Below, one piece after another: positions 35,546 to 44,234 of a stretch of DNA of 64,000 bases (positions are counted from its first letter, which is position 1; the number at the start of each line of letters is the position of its first letter). Both the position numbers and the translations under genes were made by a program. The DNA lies in contig CAVZTE010000007.1 in NCBI GenBank assembly GCA_963778165.1, forward strand, positions 248,001 through 312,000, in the 5' to 3' direction. The notes below the pieces were generated by a model. It ran no database searches. It saw nothing but the letters and a program-made list of their open reading frames with translations, and had not been told where the DNA came from. Source of the stretch: Bog-756 sp963778165 (GTDB taxonomy: Bacteria > Actinomycetota > Acidimicrobiia > Acidimicrobiales > RAAP-2).

Positions 35546-36547
35546 TCACCAGTACTCCGGAACGCGGTCGGTCAGCTCTCCGTCTCGAGCATTGAGGTAG
35601 TAGGTGGCGAAGTCGAGGTAGGCCCCGGTGATCCGTCGCCGTGTCTCGCTGGCCGTCGAGTGGTGGCGGAAGTGGGCGTGCAGCGGGTCCCACCAGATGC
35701 TGCGGCCGATGGCGAATCCGATGAAGCCCGGGATCGGGGCGGCCACCTCCAACCAATGGTCCAACTGGTCGTGCGGGGCATGTCGGCCCAGAACGATGCA
35801 GTCGGCCCGGCGGCCGTCCCGCCTGGCCCTGTCGACCACCGCCACGGCATCGTCGTGGGCATCGAGGCCTTCGACCTTCCAGATGGCCGGCTCCACCCCG
35901 TGGTCCTGGAGATACTCCATGACGGCGAGGGTGTTCTTCGGCCGGAGCTTGTCGTCGTAGAGGTGCCGTCCGTTGGCATCGACCTGATCTTCGGCGGGCG
36001 TGGGCGGAACCAGCAGTTCGAGGATCAGTGACCGATCGTTCGTCACCGCCCAGCTCGACACCTCAGACAGGCGCTCAGCCTGCTGTTGGCGTTGGGTGGC
36101 ATCGAGCCCGGGGTTGTCCCGCACCAGCACCTTGGCGTGATCGGTGTTGAAGTACCCGGCATGGCGCTGCCACTCATCGCCGTAGGCAAAGTGGAACCAC
36201 TCTTCCCCGCTGGCCTCGATGGGCATGGACAGATTGACGGCGTCACCGGAGCGGGAGGCCAACTCGGCCACACTGGCTCCGTACTGCTCGTCAACCAGGA
36301 TGCCCGGCTGGGCCGTGTCCGGAAGAAGCTCGGCGGCATCGAGCAGAGCTTGAAAGACCAACAGCTTGTCGGCGCTGATCCGAGCCGCCTGTAGGGGAGT
36401 CGGGGCTCCGCTGAGACCGTAGAGATCCCGCTCGATGCTGTTCCGGTGATCGTCGGCCAGGATGAGCAGGACGCGGTCGGAGGCGGGTTTCGGAGCGGGC
36501 GGGTCCTGGCCTTCGCTCCCGGTCCTGGCGTTGGCTTGCTCCTCCAT
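35546..36547 (-). CDS. DUF2090 (IolC C-terminal-like) aldolase-fold protein
   Basis: The 333-residue protein (ATG 36547, GAGG upstream) starts with a ~22-residue polar tail, then RVLLILADDHRNSIERDLYG and LLVFQALLDAA, and later WKVEGLD, CIVLGRHAP and FIGFAIGRSIWWDPL. These match the DUF2090 domain found fused to IolC kinases in inositol catabolism, which has the fold of tagatose-1,6-bisphosphate/deoxyketogluconate aldolases. Here it stands alone without a kinase. A role in sugar-acid or inositol breakdown is suggested by family only. It is divergent from a LysR regulator that probably controls it. Confidence 0.78.
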   Translation of the reverse strand: MEEQANARTGSEGQDPPAPKPASDRVLLILADDHRNSIERDLYGLSGAPTPLQAARISADKLLVFQALLDAAELLPDTAQPGILVDEQYGASVAELASRSGDAVNLSMPIEASGEEWFHFAYGDEWQRHAGYFNTDHAKVLVRDNPGLDATQRQQQAERLSEVSSWAVTNDRSLILELLVPPTPAEDQVDANGRHLYDDKLRPKNTLAVMEYLQDHGVEPAIWKVEGLDAHDDAVAVVDRARRDGRRADCIVLGRHAPHDQLDHWLEVAAPIPGFIGFAIGRSIWWDPLHAHFRHHSTASETRRRITGAYLDFATYYLNARDGELTDRVPEYW

Positions 36548-36620
36548 ATCGGCACCTCACTTGGTAGGGATCGATCCGTCCACCTGCCATGTTCTTCCCG
36601 TTCTCTCATCTTGTCCAACG

Positions 36621-36645
36621 ATTGATATCCATGAGACTCATCAAT
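36621..36645. promoter_or_regulatory. Candidate LysR-type operator
   Basis: ATTGAT (36621-36626) and ATCAAT (36640-36645) form an interrupted dyad with 13 bases between, of the T-N11-A kind used by LysR regulators; an inner ATGAG-A-CTCAT (36631-36641) is a second perfect dyad. It lies 40 bp before the LysR start and 74 bp before the divergent DUF2090 gene, in a locally AT-rich patch. Confidence 0.5.
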
Positions 36646-36684
36646 AATCTTGATGGAGTTCACCTGGATCGGTAGCTTGAATCG

Positions 36685-37587
36685 ATGGAGATCCGGGATC
36701 TGGAGTACTTCCTGGCCTGTTGCGAGACGCGCAGTTTCACCGCTGCCGCCCGGAAGGCCCACATCGTCCAGTCGGCCATGTCCAGCGCCATCGGGCGGCT
36801 GGAGCGGGACCTCGGGGTCTCACTGTTCGATCGGTCGGTCACCCCGATATCGGTGACGGAACAAGGAGAGGCGCTGCGCCTCGCTTCCCAGCGCATAGTG
36901 GACGGGGTACAAGCCGCTCGCGACGAGGTCCTGGCCGTATCGGGGAGGACTCGGGGAACGGTGGTCCTCGGCAGTACCCTGAACACCGGTCCGCTCGACC
37001 TCGTCACCATCTTGTCCGACCTCCGGGGGCGGTATCCCGAGGTCATCATCCATCTGCGCCAGTCCTCGACCGGGTCGGCGGGAAACCTCGGTGCCGTTGT
37101 CGAGGGCAGTATGGATATCGCCCTCACGGCCCGCACGACCGACCCCGTCACCGGAGACTCCCCATCCGGCGTCCTCTTTCATCCCTTGGTCAGCGAGGCG
37201 CTGGTGTTCGTGTGTCGGGCCGACCATCCACTCGTCGGCAAGGCCACGGTGAGCCCACTGGATCTGGCTGACGAGACCATCTTGCGCTTCCCGCCGGGTT
37301 GGGGGGTTCGGGACACGGTCGACCGAGTACTCGGAGACCAACCCTCGGCGATGGAAATTGCCGACTATGCCCTCATGACCAAGCTGGTCCGGGGCGGCTT
37401 CGGCACCACCCTCATGCCCGCCTCGGCGGTGCGAGGGGTCCGAGGACTATCGGCCGTCCCCATCGATGACCACCGCATGCACTGGGATCTGTCTGCAGCC
37501 ATCAATGCCAATCGCCCGCCCACCGCCGCCACGGCCGTCGTGCTCGACGCCCTGGTTCGAGCCTCCGCCGCAGAGGCCGGGTCCTGA
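36685..37587 (+). CDS. LysR-family transcriptional regulator
   Basis: The 300-residue protein has a typical LysR N-terminal HTH (residues 1-60, LEYFLACCETRSFTAAARKAH and QSAMSSAIGRLERDLGVSLFDR) and a substrate-binding-type effector domain (VVLGSTLNTGPLDLVTILSDL onward). It is divergent from the DUF2090-DUF1275 operon, the usual arrangement for control of the neighbour. The inducer is unknown. Confidence 0.92.
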   Translation: MEIRDLEYFLACCETRSFTAAARKAHIVQSAMSSAIGRLERDLGVSLFDRSVTPISVTEQGEALRLASQRIVDGVQAARDEVLAVSGRTRGTVVLGSTLNTGPLDLVTILSDLRGRYPEVIIHLRQSSTGSAGNLGAVVEGSMDIALTARTTDPVTGDSPSGVLFHPLVSEALVFVCRADHPLVGKATVSPLDLADETILRFPPGWGVRDTVDRVLGDQPSAMEIADYALMTKLVRGGFGTTLMPASAVRGVRGLSAVPIDDHRMHWDLSAAINANRPPTAATAVVLDALVRASAAEAGS

Positions 37588-38316
37588 GGGATCAGCCGTC
37601 CTCGGCGCTTTCGTGCCGCCAGCCCCGCTTGTACTCGGCATCGTGCAAGTGACGAAGCTGATGGGCGTAGTGGTCTCTTCCAGATTCATCGCTTCCCTTC
37701 TCACCAGGCAGTGTGCCCATCAGCCATCCGGGCCTCACCGGCGCCTTGCATGACGGCCGGCGAGGTCATCGTGGCCGGCCCCCGCCGCTCGCAGGAGTTG
37801 TCGGTGCCCATGCACACGATGGGGAGGGATCGGTCACCGTCAAAGCACGGCCTCGTTGCCACCCCGACCGGTCCATCGGCCGCCTCGGTTATAAGTCAGT
37901 GGTTTGTAGGTGAAACGCTGGATTACGGATAAATACGCGACAAAAGGTACCCAAATCAGGTCCCTCTGATTTGGAACGGACAAAGTCATCAAAATTCTTG
38001 GCGACCGTGGAATGACTACCCACATCACCGGTCCTCGGACCGCGCTCCAGACTAAGGAGATCACCGGCTAAACGGTGATTCACATGGGTTAACTGTGCGT
38101 GCTGTCGGAAGGACGTAGCTCTACCCACGTTGTCAATTTGTCAAACGTGAATCTTTCCTATTTTTTAGGGTGCAGCCCCTCACACATCAGGGTTCCGCAC
38201 TGAACGCATTCAGGTATCCCCGAGATTACGGTGCTGCATCATTAAAGTTTCACGTGGGGATCACCGATACAGCTGTGAGGGACACCCATATCATCTCCTT
38301 GAGGAGGAAGCATCTC
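37588..38316 (+). other. 729-bp non-coding region, the second half AT-rich and structured
   Basis: No convincing gene is found here. From about 37900 the base composition becomes clearly more AT-rich than anywhere else in the window. Visible elements are a 9-bp hairpin (37951-37974, CCAAATCAG / CTGATTTGG), a 7-bp hairpin (38060-38079, ATCACCG / CGGTGAT), and a dyad CACGTT/AACGTG at 38126-38149 that spans two direct TTGTCAA copies. A T-rich TATTTTTTA (38159-38167) follows. The strong GAGGAGG at 38301-38307 serves the next gene. This could be a long 5' leader or a small RNA locus; I recognise no known riboswitch. Confidence 0.5.
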
Positions 38317-39018
38317 GTGAAACACCCTTTGAGACTTGCCTTTGTGTTGGCTGGTTCGGTTGGGCTGAGTGTGGCCGCCGGATTGGCCGTGCCCGCCACG
38401 GCCTTTGCCGCCGGCAGCGGGTATACGCCGGTGGGTACTCCAACCACCGGAGGCACGGCCAGCGGGCTGGCCGGAACGGTGGTCACGAGTACGACCATCC
38501 AGCCGAGCGGCGGTACGGCCAGCGGCACGGTGGGAACGGCCACCATCACCGCCAAGGTCCCGGCCGGAACGTTCACCGACCCGGTCCAACTGGTTCTGAC
38601 CGATGCCACGTCGTCGGCCGTAGCCCCGACCGGGGGTGGAAAGGCAGTAGTCACCTTCGGGATCGGCATCTACGAGAACGGGGCCAAAGTCACGGGCTCG
38701 TTCCCGGCCATCACGGTGACCGTCTCCTCGTCAGGGATCACGGCGGGATCGACCGTCTACCTGGTGACCAGCTCTGGCCTTCAGGCTGTGAGTGGAGCAT
38801 CGGTATCCAACGGTTCTGCCACCTTCAGCATTACCAGCGACCCGACGGTCGAGGTCACCACCCCCGCCGCCGCGGCTGGGACCACGGGAGCCATCGCCGG
38901 GGCCACGTCGGGACAGACCGGCATGCCCTTCCGTCTGGAAGAGGGGATTGCCATCTCCCTCTTGGCCTTCGGAGGCCTCCTGATGTTGGGTCTGCGCCTG
39001 CGTCGTCGCTCCGCCTAA
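38317..39018 (+). CDS. Secreted protein with C-terminal membrane anchor, possible sortase substrate
   Basis: GTG 38317 is preceded by GAGGAGG nine bases upstream, and gives 233 residues. Residues 1-35 are a Sec signal peptide (KHPLRL, a hydrophobic core, ATAFAAG). The middle is a Thr/Ser/Gly-rich beta domain (ITAKVPAGTFTDPVQLVLTD, GSTVYLVTSSGL). The C terminus is hydrophobic (IAISLLAFGGLLMLGLRL) followed by RRRSA, the layout of a cell-wall sorting signal, but no LPxTG is present; TGMPF precedes the helix. A sortase is encoded about 5 kb downstream in the same direction. It may be anchored by it or simply stay in the membrane. Confidence 0.72.
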   Translation: MKHPLRLAFVLAGSVGLSVAAGLAVPATAFAAGSGYTPVGTPTTGGTASGLAGTVVTSTTIQPSGGTASGTVGTATITAKVPAGTFTDPVQLVLTDATSSAVAPTGGGKAVVTFGIGIYENGAKVTGSFPAITVTVSSSGITAGSTVYLVTSSGLQAVSGASVSNGSATFSITSDPTVEVTTPAAAAGTTGAIAGATSGQTGMPFRLEEGIAISLLAFGGLLMLGLRLRRRSA

Positions 39019-39021
39019 CCG

Positions 39022-39936
39022 TTGCGATTCGGCAGAGGGCCTCACCAAAGGTCCATAGCGCTAGTAGGTGTCCTCGCCATGGGTGGACTCGTCGCAGCTT
39101 GCGGCGGGTCCACCTCGGCAGCTGGGACCTCGACCACGGTGGCGACCCATGCCGTCCGGCCGACAAGGACCTATCCAGGTCCCGCCGGCCTGACGGCCGG
39201 CGGTCAGCCCCAGCCGAACGGCTACATGTGGCTACTGGCCAGATCGCATGGATCGGCAAACCTCCAACAGCTGAACCTGACAACCGGCAAGGTGGTCCAG
39301 GTGGTTCCGGAGTCGGCCGGGGCCAACTCCATCTCCCAGTCCCCCTCCGGGGTACTCGGGGTGGGAGTGGGAACGGCCACCACCGGGGCCGTCGAGTTCC
39401 GAAACGGCTCCTCGGGCGTGCTCTTGAGCACCGTGCCGATCGGGGCACCGGTCAAGGGAGTATTTGCCGGGGCCGATGGTTCCACCTTCTACGCCCTGAA
39501 CGGCACGCCTACCTCGGCCAGCGTGACGCTGGTCAACTCGCAGTCCGACAAGGCGTCGGTCTCCGTGCCGGTGCCGCTCGACACCACGGCCATTGCCGTC
39601 GATCCCTCAGGTGCTGATCTCTTCGCTCTGGGAGCGGGTGGGGCCTTGGACGAAATCACCATCGGAAGTCAGGCGGTCAACGCCAGCTTCACCGTCGGGA
39701 CCAAGCCGGTTCAACTGGCCATAACGCCCAATGGCTCCACCATCTACGTGCTCAACACCGACGGAACAGTCGATGATGTGGGAGTCATCGACGCCAATAC
39801 CGAGCGTCAGACCAAGGCGCTACCGGCCCCCACCGACGCGGTGGGCCTTCAGGTCTCGATCGACGGGCAAAGCTTGTACGACATCGTGGGGACGCCGTCC
39901 TACGGAAATGTCCAAGTGTTCCCGATCGGCTCCTGA
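39022..39936 (+). CDS. Lipoprotein with YncE-like beta-propeller repeats
   Basis: This protein is 304 residues from TTG 39022, three bases after the preceding stop. A signal peptide ends in a lipobox (GGLVAAC, Cys ~27), and a Thr/Ser-rich linker follows. Residues ~70-300 contain repeated GSTxYxLNxDG and DPSGADLFALG-type blades, as in YncE/NHL-like propellers (ITPNGSTIYVLNTDGTV is the clearest). It would be attached to the outer face of the membrane. A surface binding or cell-wall role alongside the neighbouring anchored protein and sortase is inferred. Confidence 0.72.
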   Translation: MRFGRGPHQRSIALVGVLAMGGLVAACGGSTSAAGTSTTVATHAVRPTRTYPGPAGLTAGGQPQPNGYMWLLARSHGSANLQQLNLTTGKVVQVVPESAGANSISQSPSGVLGVGVGTATTGAVEFRNGSSGVLLSTVPIGAPVKGVFAGADGSTFYALNGTPTSASVTLVNSQSDKASVSVPVPLDTTAIAVDPSGADLFALGAGGALDEITIGSQAVNASFTVGTKPVQLAITPNGSTIYVLNTDGTVDDVGVIDANTERQTKALPAPTDAVGLQVSIDGQSLYDIVGTPSYGNVQVFPIGS

Positions 39937-40023
39937 CCAGATCGCTAGTTCCCTGCGTTCGGCTGAAGTGGTAGATCCGGAGCCCGACAGGATCCGAGGG
40001 TCCCAACTGCCCACTCGAGATCC

Positions 40024-42171
40024 ATGACACCAGTGCAACAAAACACCGGCGTCGTCGATCATGGTGACTCGGTGGAGCCTGTGACCGTCGTGGCCCCGGC
40101 TCCCCGGCCCCAAGAAGTGACCCCCGCCATGGCGGAGAGATCCTCGGCTCCACGCCAGCTCACCTCCGGTGCCCGCGCCTGGTGGACGGTGGCCGGCATG
40201 ACGGTCCTGCTGTGGGGATTCCAACTCTTCGGCTATGTCGACATCTACCCGGCCATCAGCGTGGCCGTGGTCGTCCTCGGTCTGTGGGGACTGGGGACCA
40301 TCGTCGCCGTATGGCAGCCTTACCGGGTACGGCCCGGAACCGCCCGGTCCTTGGCCATCGCCACGCTCAGTCTGGCCATGGCGGCGTTCTTGCTCTGGAG
40401 CTATCTCCAGGTGTTCACGTCTCCGTCCTACGGGACTGACGAGATCGCCTTCGACCAGTACGCCGCACAGCTTCTCCAGCACGGCCTCAATCCGTACACG
40501 CACTCGATGGCTCAGGCCTTCACGCAGTTCCATGTCTCGCCGGACGGCTACACCTTCCTGCTGAACGGCAAGCCAGTCACTTCGCTGTCGTACCCGGCGC
40601 TCTCCTTCCTCTTGTATGTCCCGTTCCTCCTGGCCGGATGGTCGACCCAGATGGCCATCGGGGTCAATGTCATCGCCTGGGCCATCGGCATAGCACTCAC
40701 CTTCTTGCTCCTGCCGCGTTCGATCCGTCCCTTGGCCATCGTCATCGGTAGCTTCGCCGTGTACATCAGCTATGCGGTAGGCGGTGTGACCGACGCGCTC
40801 TTTGTGCCGCTGTTGATCGGTGCCGTGTACCAGTGGGACCGGTTTGCGCGTACGCGCGGCCCGGCCGCCTGGCGGGGGCCGATACTCCTGGGCCTGGCCA
40901 TGGCGGTGAAGCAGACGCCCTGGCTGGTCCTTCCCTTTCTGGTGGCCGGCATTGCCATCGAAGCTCACCGTGTGGGCGGTCGTTCGGAGGCCCTTCGAAC
41001 CACGGGTCGCTACCTGGGAATTGCCTTCGCCGCCTTCGCCATCCCCAATCTGCCGTTCATCGTGATGGCCCCCCACGCCTGGGTGTCGGGCGTGCTCACC
41101 CCCATCGCCAGCCATACGGTCCCCGCCGGGCAGGGGCTGATCGGTTTGACCCTCTTCCTGGGGTTGGGCGGTGGGTCCCTTTCCGCCTACACGGTGGCCC
41201 TTCTCGTCGTGTTCCTGGCTCTGGTGGCCACCTATATCGCCACCTACCCGGCCCTCAAGGCGTGGGCGGTTGTCTGCCCGGCGGTCGTGCTCTTCTTTTC
41301 GGCCCGTTCGTTCGGTAGTTACCTGGTGACGCTGTTGCCGGCGGCGGTGGTCGCGGCCACCTCGATCGACTTGGCTCGCCAGGGCCGGACCGGAACCCTG
41401 CGGCCGTGGCGCCACTGGCGATGGGTCGCCGGGGGAGGACTGGCCGCCTCGGCACTGGCCGTAGCTGCCATCTTCGCCTCGAGTGCTCCCCTGACCGTCC
41501 AGATCACCTCGGTTCGCACCACCGGCCAGTTGGCCACGGTGGTCCAGCTGGGAGTGAACGTGACCAACCGCTCAGACCGGTCAGAGACGCCCTCGTTCTC
41601 GGTGGAGAGCGGAGGCCAGCTCACCGCCTTCTGGCTGGCCCGAGGAGGGCCTTCGACCCTTGCTCCGGGCGGGCATGCCCACTACACCCTCCTGGCCCCG
41701 AACTTCTTCGCCCAACCGCCGATTACCGGAGGGTTCCAGGTCATCGCCTTCAGCCAATCACCGGACACGGCCAGCCGAAGCCAGCCGTACCTGCCCACCA
41801 CCTACCACCTCAGCATCAACCCGAGCGCCGTCAACAACGTGGTTCCCGTCGGTCAAACGGTTTTGCTCCAGGCGGAGATCCTCAACCAGTTCAATCAGCA
41901 GGTGCACCTGGCCAACCAGCCGGTGTACCTGGGTCAGGTGATCTACGGGCAGCAGGGCCTGATATTCGGGCAGGCCATCATCAACCAGGGCCAGATCGGC
42001 CAGACCCCGGTGGTGGCCTACACCAACGCCGGTGGCGTGGCCACGTTCGACGTGCGGGGAACCCAGGCCTCCAACGACCCCGTCTTCTTCGAAGCGAACC
42101 TGGTGAACGCTCAACAGTTCTATCCCTACGGGTACTCCGAGATCGTTCCCATCCGGTTCGGTTCCCCGTGA
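40024..42171 (+). CDS. Polytopic membrane protein, GT-C-like, with extracytoplasmic C-terminal domain
   Basis: The protein is 715 residues (ATG 40024). After a ~50-residue cytoplasmic tail it has about 11-12 membrane helices up to residue ~490, with a loop motif SPSYGTDEIAFDQYAAQLLQHG that resembles the acidic first loop of GT-C/DUF2029 polyprenyl-phosphate-dependent glycosyltransferases. Residues ~495-715 are soluble and beta-rich with Asn/Gln-rich segments. I see no definite catalytic signature, so glycosyltransferase function is a hypothesis. Its stop overlaps the next gene start (GTGA), so the two large membrane proteins are coupled. Confidence 0.65.
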   Translation: MTPVQQNTGVVDHGDSVEPVTVVAPAPRPQEVTPAMAERSSAPRQLTSGARAWWTVAGMTVLLWGFQLFGYVDIYPAISVAVVVLGLWGLGTIVAVWQPYRVRPGTARSLAIATLSLAMAAFLLWSYLQVFTSPSYGTDEIAFDQYAAQLLQHGLNPYTHSMAQAFTQFHVSPDGYTFLLNGKPVTSLSYPALSFLLYVPFLLAGWSTQMAIGVNVIAWAIGIALTFLLLPRSIRPLAIVIGSFAVYISYAVGGVTDALFVPLLIGAVYQWDRFARTRGPAAWRGPILLGLAMAVKQTPWLVLPFLVAGIAIEAHRVGGRSEALRTTGRYLGIAFAAFAIPNLPFIVMAPHAWVSGVLTPIASHTVPAGQGLIGLTLFLGLGGGSLSAYTVALLVVFLALVATYIATYPALKAWAVVCPAVVLFFSARSFGSYLVTLLPAAVVAATSIDLARQGRTGTLRPWRHWRWVAGGGLAASALAVAAIFASSAPLTVQITSVRTTGQLATVVQLGVNVTNRSDRSETPSFSVESGGQLTAFWLARGGPSTLAPGGHAHYTLLAPNFFAQPPITGGFQVIAFSQSPDTASRSQPYLPTTYHLSINPSAVNNVVPVGQTVLLQAEILNQFNQQVHLANQPVYLGQVIYGQQGLIFGQAIINQGQIGQTPVVAYTNAGGVATFDVRGTQASNDPVFFEANLVNAQQFYPYGYSEIVPIRFGSP

Positions 42172-44216
42172 CCGCCACCGCCGTGGCCGTCCGGCCCGCC
42201 CCGGTGATGGTGGAAGAGGAGAAGGGCGACCCCCGGTTCGCCCGGGCCGTCCGGTGGGCCTGGGTGGCGCTGGCGGTCCAGTTTCTGGCCATGGTGCTCT
42301 GGAGTTCGCTCCTCTACGGCCGTTGGGGCAACACATGGGACTTCGCCCTGCGGTATCAAGGATTGTGGGGGATCGCCCACGGCAACCTGGACCCGTATCT
42401 GACGGTGGCCCACCATTACTTCTGGCAGGACCACTTCGAGTTGATCAACTGGCCGCTGGCGCCAATTTCGCGGGTGTGGCCGGGTCCGTTGTGGTTGACA
42501 TGGATTCAGGACGCCATGGTGGTCGGCGGAGAGGCGGGCGCCATGCTCGTGGTGGCGGACGCCGTCAAGAGGCCGAGCTGGCCTGCCCGGCTGCCCGGCT
42601 GGATGGCGGTGGCCTTGGTCGTGGTGCTTCTGGTTGCCAACCCCTGGATCTACGGCTCCATCTCGTTCGACGTGCACTACCAGTCAGTGGGCGCGGCGTG
42701 CTTCGCCATGCTGGCTTTTCGGGAGATGATCCGTGGCTCGATGCGTCTGCTGATCCTGTGGGTGGTGCTCTGCCTGGCCTGCGGAGACATTGCAGGGACC
42801 TACCTCGCCGCCGTTGGGCTCGGAGGTGTGCTGGCCGGCCATGAGTACCGTCGGCGCGGTGCCCTCCTGCTGGGGCTTGGGGTGGGCTGGTTCGTGGCGG
42901 TGACCGCCATCGGGGGTGGTCAGGGCTCGTCGCTTTCAGGCCACTACGGCTACCTCGTCACCGGGTCCGCAGCCAAGGTGACCAGGCAATTCGCCCCCAC
43001 CGTGGTGGCGAAGGGCGCGCTTCTGCACCCCGGGGCCATCCTCCAACACCTGTGGCAGGCCCGCGACGACATCTGGGCCTACTCGGTGAGCTCCGGAGGG
43101 CTGGGCCTGTTCACCCCGTTCTCGGTGCTCGCGGTCCTGATCCTGTTCCAGTCGGGAGCGGGTCAGGGCCCGTCCCTGTGGTCCATCGCCTACGAGAACT
43201 TTGGTGCCGTGCTCTTCATCGCCCCATTGAGTGTTTTGGCCCTGGCCTGGTTGACCAGGCAGCTGGACCATGGCTGGCTGGCTGCGCACCTCCCCAGGGG
43301 TGGGATGGGCTGGTTGCGGTCGAAGAAGCTCCCGCGGGTGATCGTGGTGTGCCTGGCTGTCAATGCGGTTGTCTGGGGGGCAGTGTGGATTCCCCAGATC
43401 CCGAATCAGTGGCTGAGGACCTCGACGGCCGCGGCCGCCACGCTCAACCAGGTCGAGTCCATGATCCCGGTCAACGCCGAGGTGGTGGCGTCCCAAGGGG
43501 TGCTGGGCAGGCTGTGCGGGCGCGTGTGGTGCTACGCCATCTCCGCCAGTGGCGAGCAGATCTACCCGGTCCACACTGCTGAGGTCTACTTCGTCATCAC
43601 CCCTTACCAAGGCATCGAGACCACCAATGTTCAGACCCAGTTGGGAATTATCGGACAGCTGGGCGGCCCGCTCCACGCACAGTTGCTGTTGGCCCGCAAT
43701 GGCGTATGGCTCTTCAAGTACCAGCGCCCCCCGACGACAACCAGGCTGGCGGTGCCGGCATCCCCCACGGAGCCGGCCTGGGCCGCCCAATCCGCAACAG
43801 GGACCCCCATCTTGAGTGGCCCGACTTCCGACTGGGCCATGACACTGACCAAGCCCGAGCCGGGATACGTGCTCTACGGAGCCGACTGGACCGTGCGCCC
43901 CGGCGACTACCAGACCACGGTAACGATGGCCAGCAACATCACCACCGATGTCGAGGTTTGGAATTCGACCACGGGCACCCTGCTCAGCCGTCGCACTGTT
44001 CCACCTACCAACGGCCATGTGGCCATCCAGTCGGTGGTACAGGTCAGCCACTTGGGCGGCGGCCAGCACTTGTTCTCAGGCTGGGGACCGTTCACGTTCG
44101 AGCCGGGCAACGCCTCCGGCCAGCCCGATCGTGTCGAGATTCGTCTGTGGACCAAGGGTTCAGGTGAGGTCAGCGTCTACAGCGTGGAACTCCAACCAGT
44201 GGCCAGCAGCAGTTAG
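42168..44216 (+). CDS. DUF2079-like polytopic membrane protein
   Basis: GTG 42168 overlaps the previous stop; the protein is 682 residues. About ten membrane helices fill residues ~25-400. GNTWDFALRYQGLWGIAHGN and the LTVAHHYFWQDHFELINWPLAPI region match DUF2079, a GT-C-related membrane family of unknown function. After the last helix comes a domain with IPVNAEVVASQGVLGRL, then a jelly-roll-like C terminus (residues ~560-682) that may face outside. Together with the upstream partner it may build or attach a surface glycan or lipid; this is inference from fold and neighbours. Confidence 0.68.
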   Translation: MTATAVAVRPAPVMVEEEKGDPRFARAVRWAWVALAVQFLAMVLWSSLLYGRWGNTWDFALRYQGLWGIAHGNLDPYLTVAHHYFWQDHFELINWPLAPISRVWPGPLWLTWIQDAMVVGGEAGAMLVVADAVKRPSWPARLPGWMAVALVVVLLVANPWIYGSISFDVHYQSVGAACFAMLAFREMIRGSMRLLILWVVLCLACGDIAGTYLAAVGLGGVLAGHEYRRRGALLLGLGVGWFVAVTAIGGGQGSSLSGHYGYLVTGSAAKVTRQFAPTVVAKGALLHPGAILQHLWQARDDIWAYSVSSGGLGLFTPFSVLAVLILFQSGAGQGPSLWSIAYENFGAVLFIAPLSVLALAWLTRQLDHGWLAAHLPRGGMGWLRSKKLPRVIVVCLAVNAVVWGAVWIPQIPNQWLRTSTAAAATLNQVESMIPVNAEVVASQGVLGRLCGRVWCYAISASGEQIYPVHTAEVYFVITPYQGIETTNVQTQLGIIGQLGGPLHAQLLLARNGVWLFKYQRPPTTTRLAVPASPTEPAWAAQSATGTPILSGPTSDWAMTLTKPEPGYVLYGADWTVRPGDYQTTVTMASNITTDVEVWNSTTGTLLSRRTVPPTNGHVAIQSVVQVSHLGGGQHLFSGWGPFTFEPGNASGQPDRVEIRLWTKGSGEVSVYSVELQPVASSS

Positions 44217-44234
44217 GCCCAGGGTGCGCGAGCG

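Noticed and set aside
37588..38316. A tRNA or known riboswitch in the long gap
   Set aside because: I found hairpins but no cloverleaf with T-loop/CCA-end features and no match to riboswitch cores I can recall; left as unassigned structured DNA.
39820..41415. A 531-codon antisense open frame in the surface cluster
   Set aside because: It is opposite a polytopic membrane protein with clear helices; the antisense product has the low-complexity Arg/His/Gly composition of GC-driven shadows.
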